From Massilia sp. TS11 (GTDB lineage Bacteria > Pseudomonadota > Gammaproteobacteria > Burkholderiales > Burkholderiaceae_D): 64,000 nucleotides of DNA. A program made the position numbers and the translations under genes. Numbering within the stretch: the first letter of the stretch is position 1; the number at the start of each line of letters is the position of its first letter. The notes under the pieces are model-generated. The model was not told the DNA's origin. It saw nothing but the letters and a program-made list of their open reading frames with translations, and ran no database searches. The DNA is taken from contig NZ_JAKLTS010000002.1 of the NCBI RefSeq assembly GCF_022012445.1, positions 62,001 to 126,000 on the forward strand. The letters are read 5' to 3'. This document shows positions 9,827 to 20,272 of the stretch, piece after piece.

Positions 9827-11209
9827 ATGCTTGCCCTGTCTCCCTCGATTTTCAAAGCCTACGATATCCGTGGTGTCATCGACACCACCCTGAACGCTGG
9901 TATTGCGCGTCTGATCGGCCGTGCCTTCGGCCGCGCCGCCCTGGCCAAGGGCGAGACCGAGGTGGTGATCGGGCGCGATGGCCGGCTGTCCGGCCCGGCC
10001 CTGATCACGGCCCTGGCCGATGGCCTGCAGTCGGTCGGCGTGCATGTGGTCGACCTCGGCGTGGTCGCCACCCCGATGGTGTATTTCGGCACCCACGTGC
10101 TCGGTCCCAAGTCGGGCATCATGGTCACCGGCAGCCACAATCCGCCCAACTACAATGGCTTCAAGATGGTGCTGGCCGGTGAGGCGATTCACGGCGAGGC
10201 CATTCAGAGCCTGTACCGCGCCTGCGCGGCCGACGACCAGGCCGTGGCGGCCACGCCGGGCAGCTACCGCCAGCACGATATCGCGCCGGCCTATCTGGAG
10301 CGCGTGGTCGGCGACGTCAAACTGGCGCGCCCGATCAAGATCGCCGTCGATTGCGGCAATGGCGTCGCCGGCGCGTTTGCCCCGGCCCTGTTCCGCGCCA
10401 TGGGGGCGGAGGTCATCGAATTGTTCTGCGAAGTCGATGGCAACTTCCCCAACCACCATCCGGATCCGGCCCACCCTGAAAACCTGCAGGACCTGATCCG
10501 CTGCCTGCGCGAGACCGACGCCGAAATCGGCCTGGCCTTCGATGGCGACGGCGACCGCCTCGGCATCGTCACCAAGGACGGCCAGATCATCTATCCGGAC
10601 CGCCAGATGATGTTGTTCGCCAAGGACGTCCTGAGCCGCCACGAGAATGGCCTGATCCTGTACGACGTCAAGTGCACGCGCCACCTCGCGCCCTGGATCG
10701 CCAAGCACGGCGGCCAGCCGCTGATGTGGAAGACCGGGCACTCGCTGGTCAAGGCCAAGCTGAAGGAAACCGGCGCCCCGCTGGGCGGCGAAATGAGCGG
10801 TCATATCTTCTTCAAGGACCGCTGGTACGGCTTCGACGACGGCCTGTATTCGGGCGCGCGCATGCTCGAAATCCTGACCCGCGAGGCCGATCCCTCGGCC
10901 CTGCTGAACGCGCTGCCGATGTCGGACTCCACGCCCGAACTGCACCTGCATCTGGACGAGGGCGAGAACCATGCGCTGATCGCGCGCCTGCACGCCGAAG
11001 CCGACTTCCCCGGCTCCGATCAGGTGATCACCATCGACGGCCTGCGCGTCGAGTATCCGGACGGTTTCGGTCTGGCGCGCTCCTCGAACACCACGCCGGT
11101 GGTGGTGCTGCGTTTCGAGGCCGAGACGGCCGAAGCTCTGGACCGCATCCAGGGCGAGTTCAAACGCGTGATCACGGCCATCAAGCCGGACGCCGCACTG
11201 CCGTTCTGA
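9827..11209 (+). CDS. Phosphomannomutase/phosphoglucomutase
   Basis: A 460-residue alpha-D-phosphohexomutase (AlgC/ManB type) that interconverts hexose 6- and 1-phosphates for nucleotide-sugar synthesis. The phosphoserine loop TGSHNPP has its serine at 103, the metal-binding DGDGDR is at 239-244, and a GGEMSGH sugar-binding loop lies in domain 3. The frame stays open upstream, but family similarity begins with SPSIFKAYDIRG, so ATG 9827 is used. It supplies sugar phosphates for the adjoining rhamnose and LPS genes. Confidence 0.95.
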   Translation: MLALSPSIFKAYDIRGVIDTTLNAGIARLIGRAFGRAALAKGETEVVIGRDGRLSGPALITALADGLQSVGVHVVDLGVVATPMVYFGTHVLGPKSGIMVTGSHNPPNYNGFKMVLAGEAIHGEAIQSLYRACAADDQAVAATPGSYRQHDIAPAYLERVVGDVKLARPIKIAVDCGNGVAGAFAPALFRAMGAEVIELFCEVDGNFPNHHPDPAHPENLQDLIRCLRETDAEIGLAFDGDGDRLGIVTKDGQIIYPDRQMMLFAKDVLSRHENGLILYDVKCTRHLAPWIAKHGGQPLMWKTGHSLVKAKLKETGAPLGGEMSGHIFFKDRWYGFDDGLYSGARMLEILTREADPSALLNALPMSDSTPELHLHLDEGENHALIARLHAEADFPGSDQVITIDGLRVEYPDGFGLARSSNTTPVVVLRFEAETAEALDRIQGEFKRVITAIKPDAALPF

Positions 11210-11219
11210 GGGCTGCCGC

Positions 11220-12191
11220 TTGGACATCCTGCTGGTGCGCGTGTCCTCCCTCGGGGACGTGCTGCACAATCTACCGATGGTGGCCGACCTGCTGCGCCAT
11301 CAGCCGGATGCCCGGATCGACTGGGTGGTCGAAGAAGCCTTCGTCAGCCTGGTGCGGCGCCACCCGCAGGTGCGCGAGGTCATTCCGTTTGCGCTGCGGC
11401 GCTGGCGCAAGAGCCTCGGCAGCCCGGCCACACGGGCTGAAATCAAGGCCTTCTGGCAGCGCCTGCGCGCGCGCCAGTACGATATCGCTTTCGATACCCA
11501 GGGCCTGCTGAAGACGGGCCTGATCCTCGGTGCCGCGCGCGCGCGCCGCAAGGTCGGCCTGGGCAATGGCAGCGAGGGCTCGGGCTATGAGGGCATTTCG
11601 CGTATTTTCCACACCGAGAGCGTGAAGCTCGATCCGCGCACCCACGCGGTGGCGCGCGGACGTCTGGTCGCCGCCCATGCGCTCGGCTACACGCTCGACA
11701 CCCCGCCCGACTTCGGCCTGCGCCCGGCCGACGCGCTGCCGCGCCCGGACTGGATGCCGCTGCGCGACTACGCCGTGTTCTTCCACGGGACGGCGCGGCG
11801 CGCCAAGCAGTGGCCGATCGCCAACTGGATCGAGATCGGGCGCCAGCTGGCGCCGATGCCGGTGCTGCTGCCCTGGGGTTCGGAGCAGGAGCGCCAGGAC
11901 GCCGAGGCCATCGCCGCGGGCCTCAAGCACGCGCGCATGCTGCCACGCCTGTCGATGGACGAGGCGATCGCCTTGGCCCAGCATGCGGCCATGGTGATCG
12001 GCGTCGACACCGGCCTGACCCACATCGCCGCCGCGTATCTGCGCCCGACCATCGAGCTGTATTGCGACTCGCCACGCTGGAAGACCGAGGGCGACTGGTC
12101 GAGCCGGATCATCAACCTGGGCGACCGCGGCGACCCGCCCGAAGTGGCCGAAGTGATGGACGCCGTGCGCAAGCTCGAGGACATTCTGTGA
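11220..12191 (+). CDS. waaC: Lipopolysaccharide heptosyltransferase I
   Basis: A 323-residue GT9 (GT-B fold) enzyme that adds the first heptose to Kdo on the inner core. The N-terminus ILLVRVSSLGDVLHNLP and the C-terminal GVDTGLTHIAAA, with its Asp, are typical of WaaC. The start is a TTG 10 bases after the phosphomannomutase stop, and no nearby ATG preserves the conserved N-terminus. It overlaps waaA by 4 bases, so the two core-LPS enzymes are coupled. Confidence 0.94.
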   Translation: MDILLVRVSSLGDVLHNLPMVADLLRHQPDARIDWVVEEAFVSLVRRHPQVREVIPFALRRWRKSLGSPATRAEIKAFWQRLRARQYDIAFDTQGLLKTGLILGAARARRKVGLGNGSEGSGYEGISRIFHTESVKLDPRTHAVARGRLVAAHALGYTLDTPPDFGLRPADALPRPDWMPLRDYAVFFHGTARRAKQWPIANWIEIGRQLAPMPVLLPWGSEQERQDAEAIAAGLKHARMLPRLSMDEAIALAQHAAMVIGVDTGLTHIAAAYLRPTIELYCDSPRWKTEGDWSSRIINLGDRGDPPEVAEVMDAVRKLEDIL

Positions 12192-13468
12192 ACCGGCTGC
12201 TGTATTCGGCCGCCTGGTGGCTCGGCATGCCGCTCGTGCTTGGACGCCTGTGGTGGCGCGGACGCCGCGAGCCCGGCTACCGCGCCCACCTGGGCGAGCG
12301 CTTCAGCTTCTACCCGGCCGCCGCGCCGCGCGAGCGGATCTGGGTGCATGCCGTCTCGGTCGGCGAAACGCGCGCGGCCGAACCGCTGATCGATGCGCTG
12401 CTGGCGGCCCGCCCGCAGGCGCAGATTCTGCTGACCCACATGACCCCGACCGGGCGCGCCACTGGCAAGGCCCTGTTCGGACGCCACGGCGAGCGCGTGC
12501 TGCAGGCCTATCTGCCTTACGACACCGGTCTGATGGCGGCGCGTTTTCTGCGCCACTTCCAGCCGCGCCTGTGCATTCTGATGGAAACCGAAGTCTGGCC
12601 GAATCTGGTGGCGGCCTGCCGCCGCGCCGCGGTGCCGGTCGCCCTGGTCAATGCGCGCCTGTCGGCCAAGTCGCTGCGCCAGGGCCTGCGCTACGGTGGC
12701 CTGATGCGCGATGCGGCCGGCGCGATCGACCTGGTGGCGGCGCAGACGGCGGCCGACGCCGAGCGCATCGGCCAGCTCGGCGCGCGCCAGATCCACATCA
12801 CGGGTAGCCTGAAATTCGACGTCCGGGTGCCGCCCGCGGCGCTCGAGACCGGCGCCTGGCTGCGCGCCCAGATCGGCAGCCGTCCCGTCTTCCTGTGCGC
12901 CAGCACGCGCGAGGGCGAGGAGGCGCTGATCCTCGACGCCTTCGTGCAGGCTTTGCCGGCGCTGGGCGAGGCCCTGTTGATGATCGTGCCGCGCCACCCG
13001 CAGCGCTTCGATGAAGTCGAACGCCTGATCAGCGCGCGCGGCCTGCGCGTGCAGCGCCGTTCGCGCCTGCCGGCCGCGCAGGACGGCGTGCAGGTGCTGC
13101 TGGGCGATTCGATGGGCGAAATGTTCGCCTATTACGCGGCGTGCGACTGCGCCTTCATCGGCGGCAGCCTGCTGCCGCTCGGCGGCCAGAACCTGATCGA
13201 AGCCTGCGCGCTCGGCAAACCGGTGCTGATTGGCGAGCACACCTTCAATTTCGCCCAGGTGACCGAGGACGCGCTGGCCGCCGGCGCCGCCGTGCGCGTC
13301 GATGGCGCGGCCGAGCTGATGGCCCAGGCCGTGCGTCTGGTGCAGGACCACGCGGCGCGCCAGGCCATGGGCGCGGCGGCCCAGGGCTTCGCCAACCAGC
13401 ATCGCGGCGCCACCGCGCGCACCCTCGATTTGCTCATGCCTTTCCTCGGCGGCGTGCATACAAGCTAA
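12188..13468 (+). CDS. waaA: 3-deoxy-D-manno-octulosonic acid (Kdo) transferase
   Basis: A 426-residue membrane-anchored GT30 enzyme that transfers Kdo to lipid A precursor. Visible are the N-terminal hydrophobic anchor (about 3-20), the catalytic-type glutamate in VSVGETRAAEP (Glu60), METEVWPN, and the C-terminal GGSLLPLGGQNLIEA loop. I take the GTG at 12188, which overlaps the waaC stop (GTGA). The frame upstream is only a shadow of waaC. Confidence 0.95.
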   Translation: MNRLLYSAAWWLGMPLVLGRLWWRGRREPGYRAHLGERFSFYPAAAPRERIWVHAVSVGETRAAEPLIDALLAARPQAQILLTHMTPTGRATGKALFGRHGERVLQAYLPYDTGLMAARFLRHFQPRLCILMETEVWPNLVAACRRAAVPVALVNARLSAKSLRQGLRYGGLMRDAAGAIDLVAAQTAADAERIGQLGARQIHITGSLKFDVRVPPAALETGAWLRAQIGSRPVFLCASTREGEEALILDAFVQALPALGEALLMIVPRHPQRFDEVERLISARGLRVQRRSRLPAAQDGVQVLLGDSMGEMFAYYAACDCAFIGGSLLPLGGQNLIEACALGKPVLIGEHTFNFAQVTEDALAAGAAVRVDGAAELMAQAVRLVQDHAARQAMGAAAQGFANQHRGATARTLDLLMPFLGGVHTS

Positions 13469-13533
13469 GTGCTTGCAGCATTTTTTGGCGAGCTCTGCTA
13501 CGCTAAATGTTTTGCCCCCTCCGGAGAACTGCG

Positions 13534-14946
13534 ATGTCCATGAAGTCCACGATCCTCGGCCTTTCCCTGGCCCTGGCTTTCGGCGTTGTGAATGCGGCCG
13601 ACCCTGTGTTCAGCGATGCCGAACTGAAGGCGGCCGCCAGCCTGCGCGACGCTGCCTTGACCGGTAACCTGAGCTACAAGATCCTCGAATCCCTGACCAC
13701 CGAAGTCGGCCCGCGCATGGCCGGTTCGCCCGCCGATGCGCGCGCCGTGGCCTGGGGCGTGGCCAAGTTCAAGGAGCTGGGCTTCGACAAGGTGTGGACC
13801 GAACCGGTGACCTTCCCGGCCTGGAAGCGCGGCGTCGAAACGGCCGAAATTCTCGCGCCCTTCCCGCAGCCGCTGTCGGTCACCGCGCTTGGCCACTCGG
13901 TCGGCACCCCGGCCGGCGGCATCAGCGCCGAGGTGGTGCGCTTCGCCACCCTGAAGGACATGATGGAAGCGCCGGCCGCGGCGCTGAAGGGCAAGATCGC
14001 TTTCATCGACCACAAGATGGCCAAGTCCTCCGAATACGGCTACGTGCAGCAGGGGCGCTCGCGCGGGGCCTCGGAGGCCGCCAAGAAGGGCGCGCTGGCG
14101 CTGGTGATCCGCTCGGTCGGCACCGACAGCCACCGCCTGCCGCATACGGGCGTGATGCGCTATGAAGAAAACGTGGCCCAGATTCCGGCCGCCGCCATTT
14201 CGAACCCGGATGCCGATCTGCTCACGCGCATGCTCGCGCGCGGCAAGCCGGTCTCGCTCAAGCTGACCCTGGGCGCGGCCGAAGCGGGCAGCTACACCTC
14301 GCAGAATGTGATCGGCGAAATCACCGGCAGCGACAAGCCCGATGAATACGTCGTCATCGGCGGCCACCTCGACTCCTGGGATCTGGGCACCGGCGCCATC
14401 GACGACGGCGCCGGCGTCGCCATCACCATGGGCGCGGCCGAATTCATCAAGCGCCAGGGCCTGAAGCCGAAGCGCACGATCCGCGTGGTGCTGTTCGCGA
14501 ACGAAGAGAACGGCCTGCTCGGCGGCGCCGCCTACGCCAAGGCGCATGAAGCGGAAGTGGCCAAGATCCAGGCCGCGGCCGAAGCCGATTCGGGCCAGGG
14601 GCCGGCCATCAAGTTCGCCTCCTTCGTGGCGCCCGAGGCCCTGCCGCTGGTGAAGCAGATGTACAGCGTGCTGGCGCCGCTCGGCCTGGCCGCCGGCGAG
14701 AACGACGCCAACCCGGGTCCGGACATGGGCGCCCTCAAGGCGCTCGGCGTGGCCAGCTTCGGCATCGGCCTCGATAACAGCGACTACTTCAATCTGCACC
14801 ACACGCCGGACGACACCTTCGACAAGATCGAGCCGAAGCGCATCAACCAGACGGCGGCCACCTATGCGGCCTTTGCCTGGATGGCGGCGAATGCGCCGAT
14901 CAGCTTCGGTTCCGGCAGTGCGGCGCTGAAGAAGGGCGCCAAGTAA
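13534..14946 (+). CDS. Exported M28 family zinc aminopeptidase-like protein
   Basis: A 470-residue protein with a clear Sec signal (MSMKSTILGLSLALAFGVVNA). A PA-type domain precedes an M28 peptidase core. Metal-ligand segments GGHLDSWD (about 277-284) and GAIDDGAG (about 287-294) and the Glu-Glu in ANEENG are present, followed by a late HHTPDDT with a ligand-type histidine. This fits carboxypeptidase Q/aminopeptidase-like enzymes acting in the periplasm or outside. The ATG at 13534 follows a GGAG site. It is monocistronic and convergent with the YgjP gene. Confidence 0.9.
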   Translation: MSMKSTILGLSLALAFGVVNAADPVFSDAELKAAASLRDAALTGNLSYKILESLTTEVGPRMAGSPADARAVAWGVAKFKELGFDKVWTEPVTFPAWKRGVETAEILAPFPQPLSVTALGHSVGTPAGGISAEVVRFATLKDMMEAPAAALKGKIAFIDHKMAKSSEYGYVQQGRSRGASEAAKKGALALVIRSVGTDSHRLPHTGVMRYEENVAQIPAAAISNPDADLLTRMLARGKPVSLKLTLGAAEAGSYTSQNVIGEITGSDKPDEYVVIGGHLDSWDLGTGAIDDGAGVAITMGAAEFIKRQGLKPKRTIRVVLFANEENGLLGGAAYAKAHEAEVAKIQAAAEADSGQGPAIKFASFVAPEALPLVKQMYSVLAPLGLAAGENDANPGPDMGALKALGVASFGIGLDNSDYFNLHHTPDDTFDKIEPKRINQTAATYAAFAWMAANAPISFGSGSAALKKGAK

Positions 14947-14962
14947 GCCCGAAGGCCGCCCG

Positions 14963-15859
14963 TCAGAACACGGGCGGCATCTCCTGCGCGCGCTGGCGCA
15001 AGGCGGCGCGCGCGCCTTCGTAATCCGGATAGATCGATTCCACCGCGGCCCAGAAGCGCGGGCTGTGGTTCATCTCGAGCAGGTGCGCCAGCTCGTGCGC
15101 CACCACATAGTCGATCAGCGACAGCGGGTGGTGGATCAGCTTCCAGTTCAGGCGGATATGGCCGTGCGCCGTGCACGAGCCCCAGCGCGTGCCGGCCGAG
15201 GTCAGTGCGAAGGCGCGGTACTGCACGCCCAGGCGCGCCGCATAGTGGTCGAGGCGCTGGCCGAACAGGGCGCGCGCTTCCTCCACAAACCACAGACGCA
15301 CGCGTTCCTTGAGCTGCCACTCGGCCAGGCCGGGCGCCACGCCGATCGTCAGCAGGCCTTCCTCGCGTGCGAAATGGCAGCGGCTCTTGGGCGCGTGCTC
15401 GAGGCGCAGCGTGATGTGGTCGCCGAGGAAGGGCAGGCGCGCGCCATCGACCCATTCGAGCTTGCCGTGGCGGGCGCGCGCAGCCTGGCGCGCCTGGCGC
15501 TCGCCCAGCTTATCGAGAATCCAGCGCTGCTTGCTGCGCAGGGCCTGGTCGATGTCGGCCAGGCTGACGCGGCGCGGCGCCGTCACGCGCAGGCCGTCGT
15601 CGTCGATGGTGAAGCCGATCGTGCGGCGCTTGGAGCGCTGCAGCAGGTAGTCGACCTGCTGGCCGGCCAGGAGCACGCTGCGCAGCGGCGCCGCCGGCGT
15701 GGCATCGGGCTCGGGATCGGGCGGGGAGGGCTGCACGCGCGGCGGCGCGGAAAAGACCGGGGCCGGTGCGGCCGGTTCGGCGCTGGAAGGCTCCAGCGCC
15801 GCGAAGAAGTCCTGGGCAAACAATTCGAGCTGTTGACCGTAGCTCTTGGATGCTGTCAT
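14963..15859 (-). CDS. YgjP-like (DUF45/M48-type) metallopeptidase domain protein
   Basis: A 298-residue protein. The first 60 residues are Pro/Ala-rich and poorly conserved. The remainder is the YgjP domain, with TRWGSCT at about 225-231, HELAHLLEMNH at 255-265 (a zinc HExxH-like site, here HELAH, with a third His265) and SPRFW. Function in bacteria is not well established. I start at the ATG at 15859; codons further upstream have no family likeness. It is the last gene of the ten-gene minus-strand series. Confidence 0.85.
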   Translation of the reverse strand: MTASKSYGQQLELFAQDFFAALEPSSAEPAAPAPVFSAPPRVQPSPPDPEPDATPAAPLRSVLLAGQQVDYLLQRSKRRTIGFTIDDDGLRVTAPRRVSLADIDQALRSKQRWILDKLGERQARQAARARHGKLEWVDGARLPFLGDHITLRLEHAPKSRCHFAREEGLLTIGVAPGLAEWQLKERVRLWFVEEARALFGQRLDHYAARLGVQYRAFALTSAGTRWGSCTAHGHIRLNWKLIHHPLSLIDYVVAHELAHLLEMNHSPRFWAAVESIYPDYEGARAALRQRAQEMPPVF

Positions 15860-15906
15860 TGGCGGCTGCTGTGGTGCTAGGGCGCGCATCCGGTCGCCCA
15901 GCCCAT

Positions 15907-16635
15907 TCAGCCAGCGCTGTAGACGTGGGGCGAAATGACGCGCATTTCTGACTCGATCCAATTCTCTACCTCTTGCATCAGACTGTCCGGCGTGTGGCCG
16001 GCGGGTGCGATGGGTTTGCCAATGGATACCGTGATCGTGCCGGGGTGGCGCAGGAAGCTGTTGCGTGGCCAGCACTCGCCAGAGTTTAACGCAATCGGCA
16101 CCACCGGTGTGTTGGTCTCCAGCGCCAGGCGCGTACCGCCCGTTTTGTAGCGTCCCTTTTTACCAACGGGGATGCGCGTCCCTTCCGGGAACATGATGAT
16201 CCACTGGCCGTCGGCCAGGCGCTTGCGCCCGATTTTCACCACCTGGGCAAAGGCGTCCTTGCCGCGCGCGCGGTCGATCGGGATCATGCGCAGCAGGGCC
16301 AGGCCCCAGCCGAAGAAGGGCAGCCAGAGCAGGGCGCGCTTGAACACGTAGACGAGCGGGCGCGGTGTCATCTGCAGCAGGAAGATCGTCTCCCAGGCCG
16401 ACTGGTGCTTGGACAGCACGATGGCCGGGCCGTCGGGGAAGTTCTCGTAGCCGCGCACTTCGTAGTTGATGCCGCACAGGACCTTGGCGGCCCAGACGAC
16501 GAACACGTTCCAGCGGGCCGTCACCCAGTAGCGCTTGGCGTAAGGCAGCGGCGCCACCAGCAGGCAGACCCAGATCCAGATGACGGTGGCCAGCACCATC
16601 AACACCATCAGCAGCAGCGAGCGCACGAACAGCAA
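15907..16635 (-). CDS. plsC: 1-acyl-sn-glycerol-3-phosphate acyltransferase
   Basis: A 242-residue inner-membrane acyltransferase that makes phosphatidic acid from lysophosphatidic acid. A long N-terminal hydrophobic segment (5-32) is followed by the HX4-acid box HQSAWE (77-82, with Glu where Asp is usual) and FPEGTR (149-154). The HX4E variant occurs in some betaproteobacterial PlsC homologues and does not by itself imply inactivity. It lies 14 bases after gmhB in the same operon. Confidence 0.9.
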   Translation of the reverse strand: MLFVRSLLLMVLMVLATVIWIWVCLLVAPLPYAKRYWVTARWNVFVVWAAKVLCGINYEVRGYENFPDGPAIVLSKHQSAWETIFLLQMTPRPLVYVFKRALLWLPFFGWGLALLRMIPIDRARGKDAFAQVVKIGRKRLADGQWIIMFPEGTRIPVGKKGRYKTGGTRLALETNTPVVPIALNSGECWPRNSFLRHPGTITVSIGKPIAPAGHTPDSLMQEVENWIESEMRVISPHVYSAG

Positions 16636-16649
16636 GGGCTTGTCTCCGA

Positions 16650-17192
16650 TCAGTTGGGGTTCTTCAGGAACTGCTGCACCATGGCCGCCAGATCGGGGAA
16701 GATCTGGGTGCCGGGCGGCAGGCCGCCGGTGTGGGCGGTCTTCTCGCCCTTGCCGGTCAGGACCAGGTAGGGCAGGCAGCCGACCACGAAGCCGGCCTGC
16801 AGGTCGCGCAGCGAATCGCCGACCGTCGGCACGCCCTTCAGGCTGACGCCATAGCGCTTGGCGATTTCCTCATACATGCCGGCCTTTGGCTTGCGGCAGT
16901 CGCAGTTGTCGACCGCCGCGTGCGGGCAGAAAAACACCGCCTCGATGGTGGCGCCGACCTGCTGCGCCAGATCGTGCATCTTGCGGTGGATGGCGTTGAG
17001 CGTGTCCATGTCGAACAGCTGGCGCGCGATGCCGCTCTGGTTGGAGGCCACCACCACGCGGTAGCCGGCCTGGTTGAGGCGCGCGATCGCTTCCAGCGAA
17101 CCGGGAATCGGAATCCACTCGCCCGGGTTCTTGATGAAGTCCGGCGAGTCGTGGTTGATCACGCCATCGCGGTCGAGAATGATCAGCTTCAT
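16650..17192 (-). CDS. gmhB: D-glycero-beta-D-manno-heptose 1,7-bisphosphate 7-phosphatase
   Basis: A 180-residue HAD-family phosphatase for ADP-heptose synthesis, feeding WaaC. The catalytic DRDGVIN is at 7-13 and the structural zinc site reads CPHAAVDNCDC. The ATG at 17192 begins the family N-terminus MKLIILDRDG; an in-frame ATG at 17207 is also possible. It follows glyS by about 16 bases. Its linkage with glyQS and plsC is common in Burkholderiales. Confidence 0.93.
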   Translation of the reverse strand: MKLIILDRDGVINHDSPDFIKNPGEWIPIPGSLEAIARLNQAGYRVVVASNQSGIARQLFDMDTLNAIHRKMHDLAQQVGATIEAVFFCPHAAVDNCDCRKPKAGMYEEIAKRYGVSLKGVPTVGDSLRDLQAGFVVGCLPYLVLTGKGEKTAHTGGLPPGTQIFPDLAAMVQQFLKNPN

Positions 17193-17208
17193 GCGCGCCC
17201 CGTCCATC

Positions 17209-19293
17209 TCAGGCAGCCAGCTTGGAGATGTCGGCCACGCGGTTCATCATGCCGTGCAGCTCGGACAACAGGGCCAGGCGGTTGTTGCGCAGGGCCGGGT
17301 CCTCGGCGTTGACCATGACGTCGTTGAAGAAGGCGTCCACGGTCTCGCGCAGCGCGGCCAGGGTCTTCAGCGTGCCGCTGTAGTCGCCGGCCGCAAACGC
17401 GGCGTCGACCGCGGGCTTGACGGCTGTGACCTGGGCCGCCAGGGCCTGTTCGGCGGGGTCGGTCAGCAGCGACGGCGAGACGCTGGCGCCGGTGAACTCG
17501 CTCTTCTTCAGGATATTCGTGATGCGCTTGTTGGCGGCGGCCAGGGCGGCCGCTTCGGCCAGATTGGCAAAGGCCTGCACTGCTTCCAGGCGCGGCACGA
17601 TGTCGTCCAGGCGGTCCGGATTCAGGGCCAGCACGGCTTCGACTTCGTTCTGGGCGAAGCCGCGCTCGCGCAGGATGCCGCGCAGGCGATCGAGCATGAA
17701 GCCGCTGACCTCGGCGCGCGGATCGGCAAAGCCGGGCTGATTGGCGAACACCGCGCAGGCATCGTCCAGCAGGCCGGAGATGGTCAGCGGCAGGCGCTTT
17801 TCGAGCAGCATGCGCAGCACGCCGAGCGCGTGGCGGCGCAGCGCGAACGGGTCCTTGTCGCCGGTCGGCTGCAGGCCGATGGCCCAGATGCCGACCAGGG
17901 TTTCGAGCTTGTCGGCCAGGGCCACCACCAGACCGGTCCGGGTGGCGGGCAGGGCGTCGCCGGCAAAGCGCGGCTGGTAGTGCTCGGAGGCGGCCAGGGC
18001 CACTTCCTCGGGCTCGCCGTCGTGGCGCGCATAGTAGGTGCCCATGATGCCCTGCAGCTCGGGGAACTCGCCGACCATGTCGGTCAGCAGGTCGGCCTTG
18101 GCCAGCAGGGCGCCGCGTTCGGCCAGGGCCACGTCGTAGCCGAGGCGGGCGGCGATGCGCGCGGCCAGGGCCTGCACACGCTCGGTGCGCGCGGCCTGGG
18201 TGCCGAGCTTATTGTGATAGACCACATTGGCCAGCAGCGGCAGGCGCGCGGCCAGGGTCTTCTTCTTGTCCTGCTCGAAGAAGAACTTGGCGTCGGACAG
18301 GCGCGGGCGCACCACGCGCTCATTGCCGCCGATGATGTGCTGCGGGTCGGCCGTCTCGAGATTGGAGACGATCAGGAAGCGGTGGCGCAGCTTGCCGTGG
18401 GCATCCGTCAGCGCGAAGTACTTCTGATTGGTCTGCATCGTCAGGATCAGGCATTCCTGCGGCACGGCCAGGTATTCCTGTTCGAAGTGGCACTCGTACA
18501 CGACCGGCCATTCGACCAGGGCGCTGACTTCATCGAGCAGGGACTCGGGCATCAGCACCTTGTCGTGGCCGGCCTTGGCCAGCAGCTGGGCGCGGATCTT
18601 CTCCTTGCGCGCATCGATATTGGCGATCACCTTGCCTTCGGCTTCCAGCGTGCCGGCATAGCGCTCGGCGTGGGTGATGGCCACTTCGCCCTTGGACAGG
18701 AAGCGGTGGCCGAGGGTCACCACACCGGCCGCCAGGCCGAGCGCCGTGACCGGCACCACCATGTCGCCATGCAGGGCCACCAGCTTGTGGGCCGGGCGCA
18801 CGAACTGCACGGTGGCGCCGTCCGGGCGCTGGTAGGACATCAGCTTCGGAATCGGCAGCTTGGCCAGGGCTTCGTCGAGCGCGGCCTGGAGGCCGGCCGC
18901 CAGCGCCACACCGGGCGCCTGGTAGGAATAGAAGAAGGCTTCGGCCTTGCCGTCCTGGGCCCGTTCGAGCTGATCGAGCGTCACATCGGGGAAGCCGAGG
19001 GCCGCCAGTTTTTTCGCCAGCGGTGCGGTCGGCTGGCCGTTCGCGTCCAGCGCCACCGACACCGGCAGCACTTTTTCGCGTATCCGCTTGTCGGGCGAGA
19101 CCGAACGCACATGGCTGATGCTCACGGCCAGACGGCGCGGGGTCGCATACGGCGTCACATGGGCGGCGGGTTCGAGGAAGTCGCGCGCCTGCAGGCCCTG
19201 GGCGATGGCGCCGGCAAAGGCCGCGCCCAGTTTGGCCAGGGCTTTCGGCGGCAGTTCTTCGGTAAACAGTTCAACGAGGAGAGTCTGGTTCAT
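17209..19293 (-). CDS. glyS: Glycyl-tRNA synthetase beta subunit
   Basis: A 694-residue beta subunit of the alpha2beta2 glycyl-tRNA synthetase. It begins with the conserved [15 protein letters not shown] and shows internal RMLLEKRLP and C-terminal anticodon-binding-like segments. The beta subunit carries most of the tRNA recognition. Length agrees with the family (about 690). It lies 13 bases after glyQ. Confidence 0.97.
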   Translation of the reverse strand: MNQTLLVELFTEELPPKALAKLGAAFAGAIAQGLQARDFLEPAAHVTPYATPRRLAVSISHVRSVSPDKRIREKVLPVSVALDANGQPTAPLAKKLAALGFPDVTLDQLERAQDGKAEAFFYSYQAPGVALAAGLQAALDEALAKLPIPKLMSYQRPDGATVQFVRPAHKLVALHGDMVVPVTALGLAAGVVTLGHRFLSKGEVAITHAERYAGTLEAEGKVIANIDARKEKIRAQLLAKAGHDKVLMPESLLDEVSALVEWPVVYECHFEQEYLAVPQECLILTMQTNQKYFALTDAHGKLRHRFLIVSNLETADPQHIIGGNERVVRPRLSDAKFFFEQDKKKTLAARLPLLANVVYHNKLGTQAARTERVQALAARIAARLGYDVALAERGALLAKADLLTDMVGEFPELQGIMGTYYARHDGEPEEVALAASEHYQPRFAGDALPATRTGLVVALADKLETLVGIWAIGLQPTGDKDPFALRRHALGVLRMLLEKRLPLTISGLLDDACAVFANQPGFADPRAEVSGFMLDRLRGILRERGFAQNEVEAVLALNPDRLDDIVPRLEAVQAFANLAEAAALAAANKRITNILKKSEFTGASVSPSLLTDPAEQALAAQVTAVKPAVDAAFAAGDYSGTLKTLAALRETVDAFFNDVMVNAEDPALRNNRLALLSELHGMMNRVADISKLAA

Positions 19294-19306
19294 GGTGAGT
19301 CTCGGT

Positions 19307-20206
19307 TCAGGCCTTGGGCAGCATCGGGAAGCCCAGCTTCTCGCGCGAATCGTAGTAGGCTTGGGCGACCATGCGCGACAGGGCGCGCACGCGGCCGATG
19401 TAGGCGGCGCGCTCGGTGACCGAGATGGCGCCGCGGGCGTCGAGCATATTGAAGCTGTGCGAGGCCTTCATGATCTGCTCATAGGCCGGCAGGGTCAGCT
19501 CCAGGCCGATCAGGCGCTTGGCTTCCGCTTCGTGGTTGGCGAACTGCTGGAACAGCAGCTCGGTGTTGGCATGCTCGAAGTTATAGGTCGACTGCTCGAC
19601 CTCGTTCTGGTGGAACACATCGCCATAGCGCAGCGTCTTTTTCACGCCGCCTTCTTCCCACTCGGTCCAGACCAGGTCGTAGACGTTCTCGACGCCCTGC
19701 AGATACATGGCCAGGCGCTCGAGGCCGTAGGTGATTTCGCCGAGCACGGGTTTGCAGTCGAGACCGCCAACTTGCTGGAAATAGGTGAACTGCGTCACTT
19801 CCATGCCGTTGAGCCAGACTTCCCAGCCCAGGCCCCAGGCGCCCAGGGTCGGGCTTTCCCAGTCGTCTTCGACAAAGCGCACATCGTTCTGCTTCAGGTC
19901 CAGGCCCAGGGCTTCGAGCGAGCCCAGGTACAGGTCGAGGATGTTTTCCGGCGCCGGCTTGAGCACCACCTGGTACTGGTAGTAGTGCTGCATGCGGTTC
20001 GGATTTTCGCCATAGCGGCCGTCCTTCGGGCGGCGCGAGGGCTGGACATAGGCGGCGCGCCAGGGTTCAGGGCCGATCGCACGCAGGAAGGTGCCGGTGT
20101 GGAAGGTACCGGCGCCCACTTCCATGTCATAGGGCTGGAGCAGGGCGCAGCCGTGCTTGTCCCAGTAAGATTGGAGCGTCAGGATCAGTTGTTGGAAGGT
20201 GAGCAT
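19307..20206 (-). CDS. glyQ: Glycyl-tRNA synthetase alpha subunit
   Basis: A 299-residue class II catalytic subunit that activates glycine. The hallmark stretches [27 protein letters not shown] and [16 protein letters not shown] are all present. The ATG at 20206 gives the family start MLTFQQLI; the frame reads 11 codons further without similarity. A 66-base AT-rich gap, holding a small hairpin (AGCGGA/TCCGCT), separates it from lnt and could include an internal promoter. Confidence 0.97.
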   Translation of the reverse strand: MLTFQQLILTLQSYWDKHGCALLQPYDMEVGAGTFHTGTFLRAIGPEPWRAAYVQPSRRPKDGRYGENPNRMQHYYQYQVVLKPAPENILDLYLGSLEALGLDLKQNDVRFVEDDWESPTLGAWGLGWEVWLNGMEVTQFTYFQQVGGLDCKPVLGEITYGLERLAMYLQGVENVYDLVWTEWEEGGVKKTLRYGDVFHQNEVEQSTYNFEHANTELLFQQFANHEAEAKRLIGLELTLPAYEQIMKASHSFNMLDARGAISVTERAAYIGRVRALSRMVAQAYYDSREKLGFPMLPKA

Positions 20207-20272
20207 CGCGCGTAGGGAAAAGTTTCGCAAAACAGCCAATTTTAGCGGAAAGTCCGCTGAGATTGCGGAAAT

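Noticed and set aside
11768..13459. A 563-codon minus-strand frame opposite waaC/waaA
   Set aside because: Shadow of two enzymes with recognised motifs; no ribosome-binding site or family likeness.
17074..19419. A 781-codon plus-strand frame opposite glyS
   Set aside because: The minus strand encodes a full-length glycyl-tRNA synthetase beta subunit; the plus frame is Gly/Gln/His-rich shadow.
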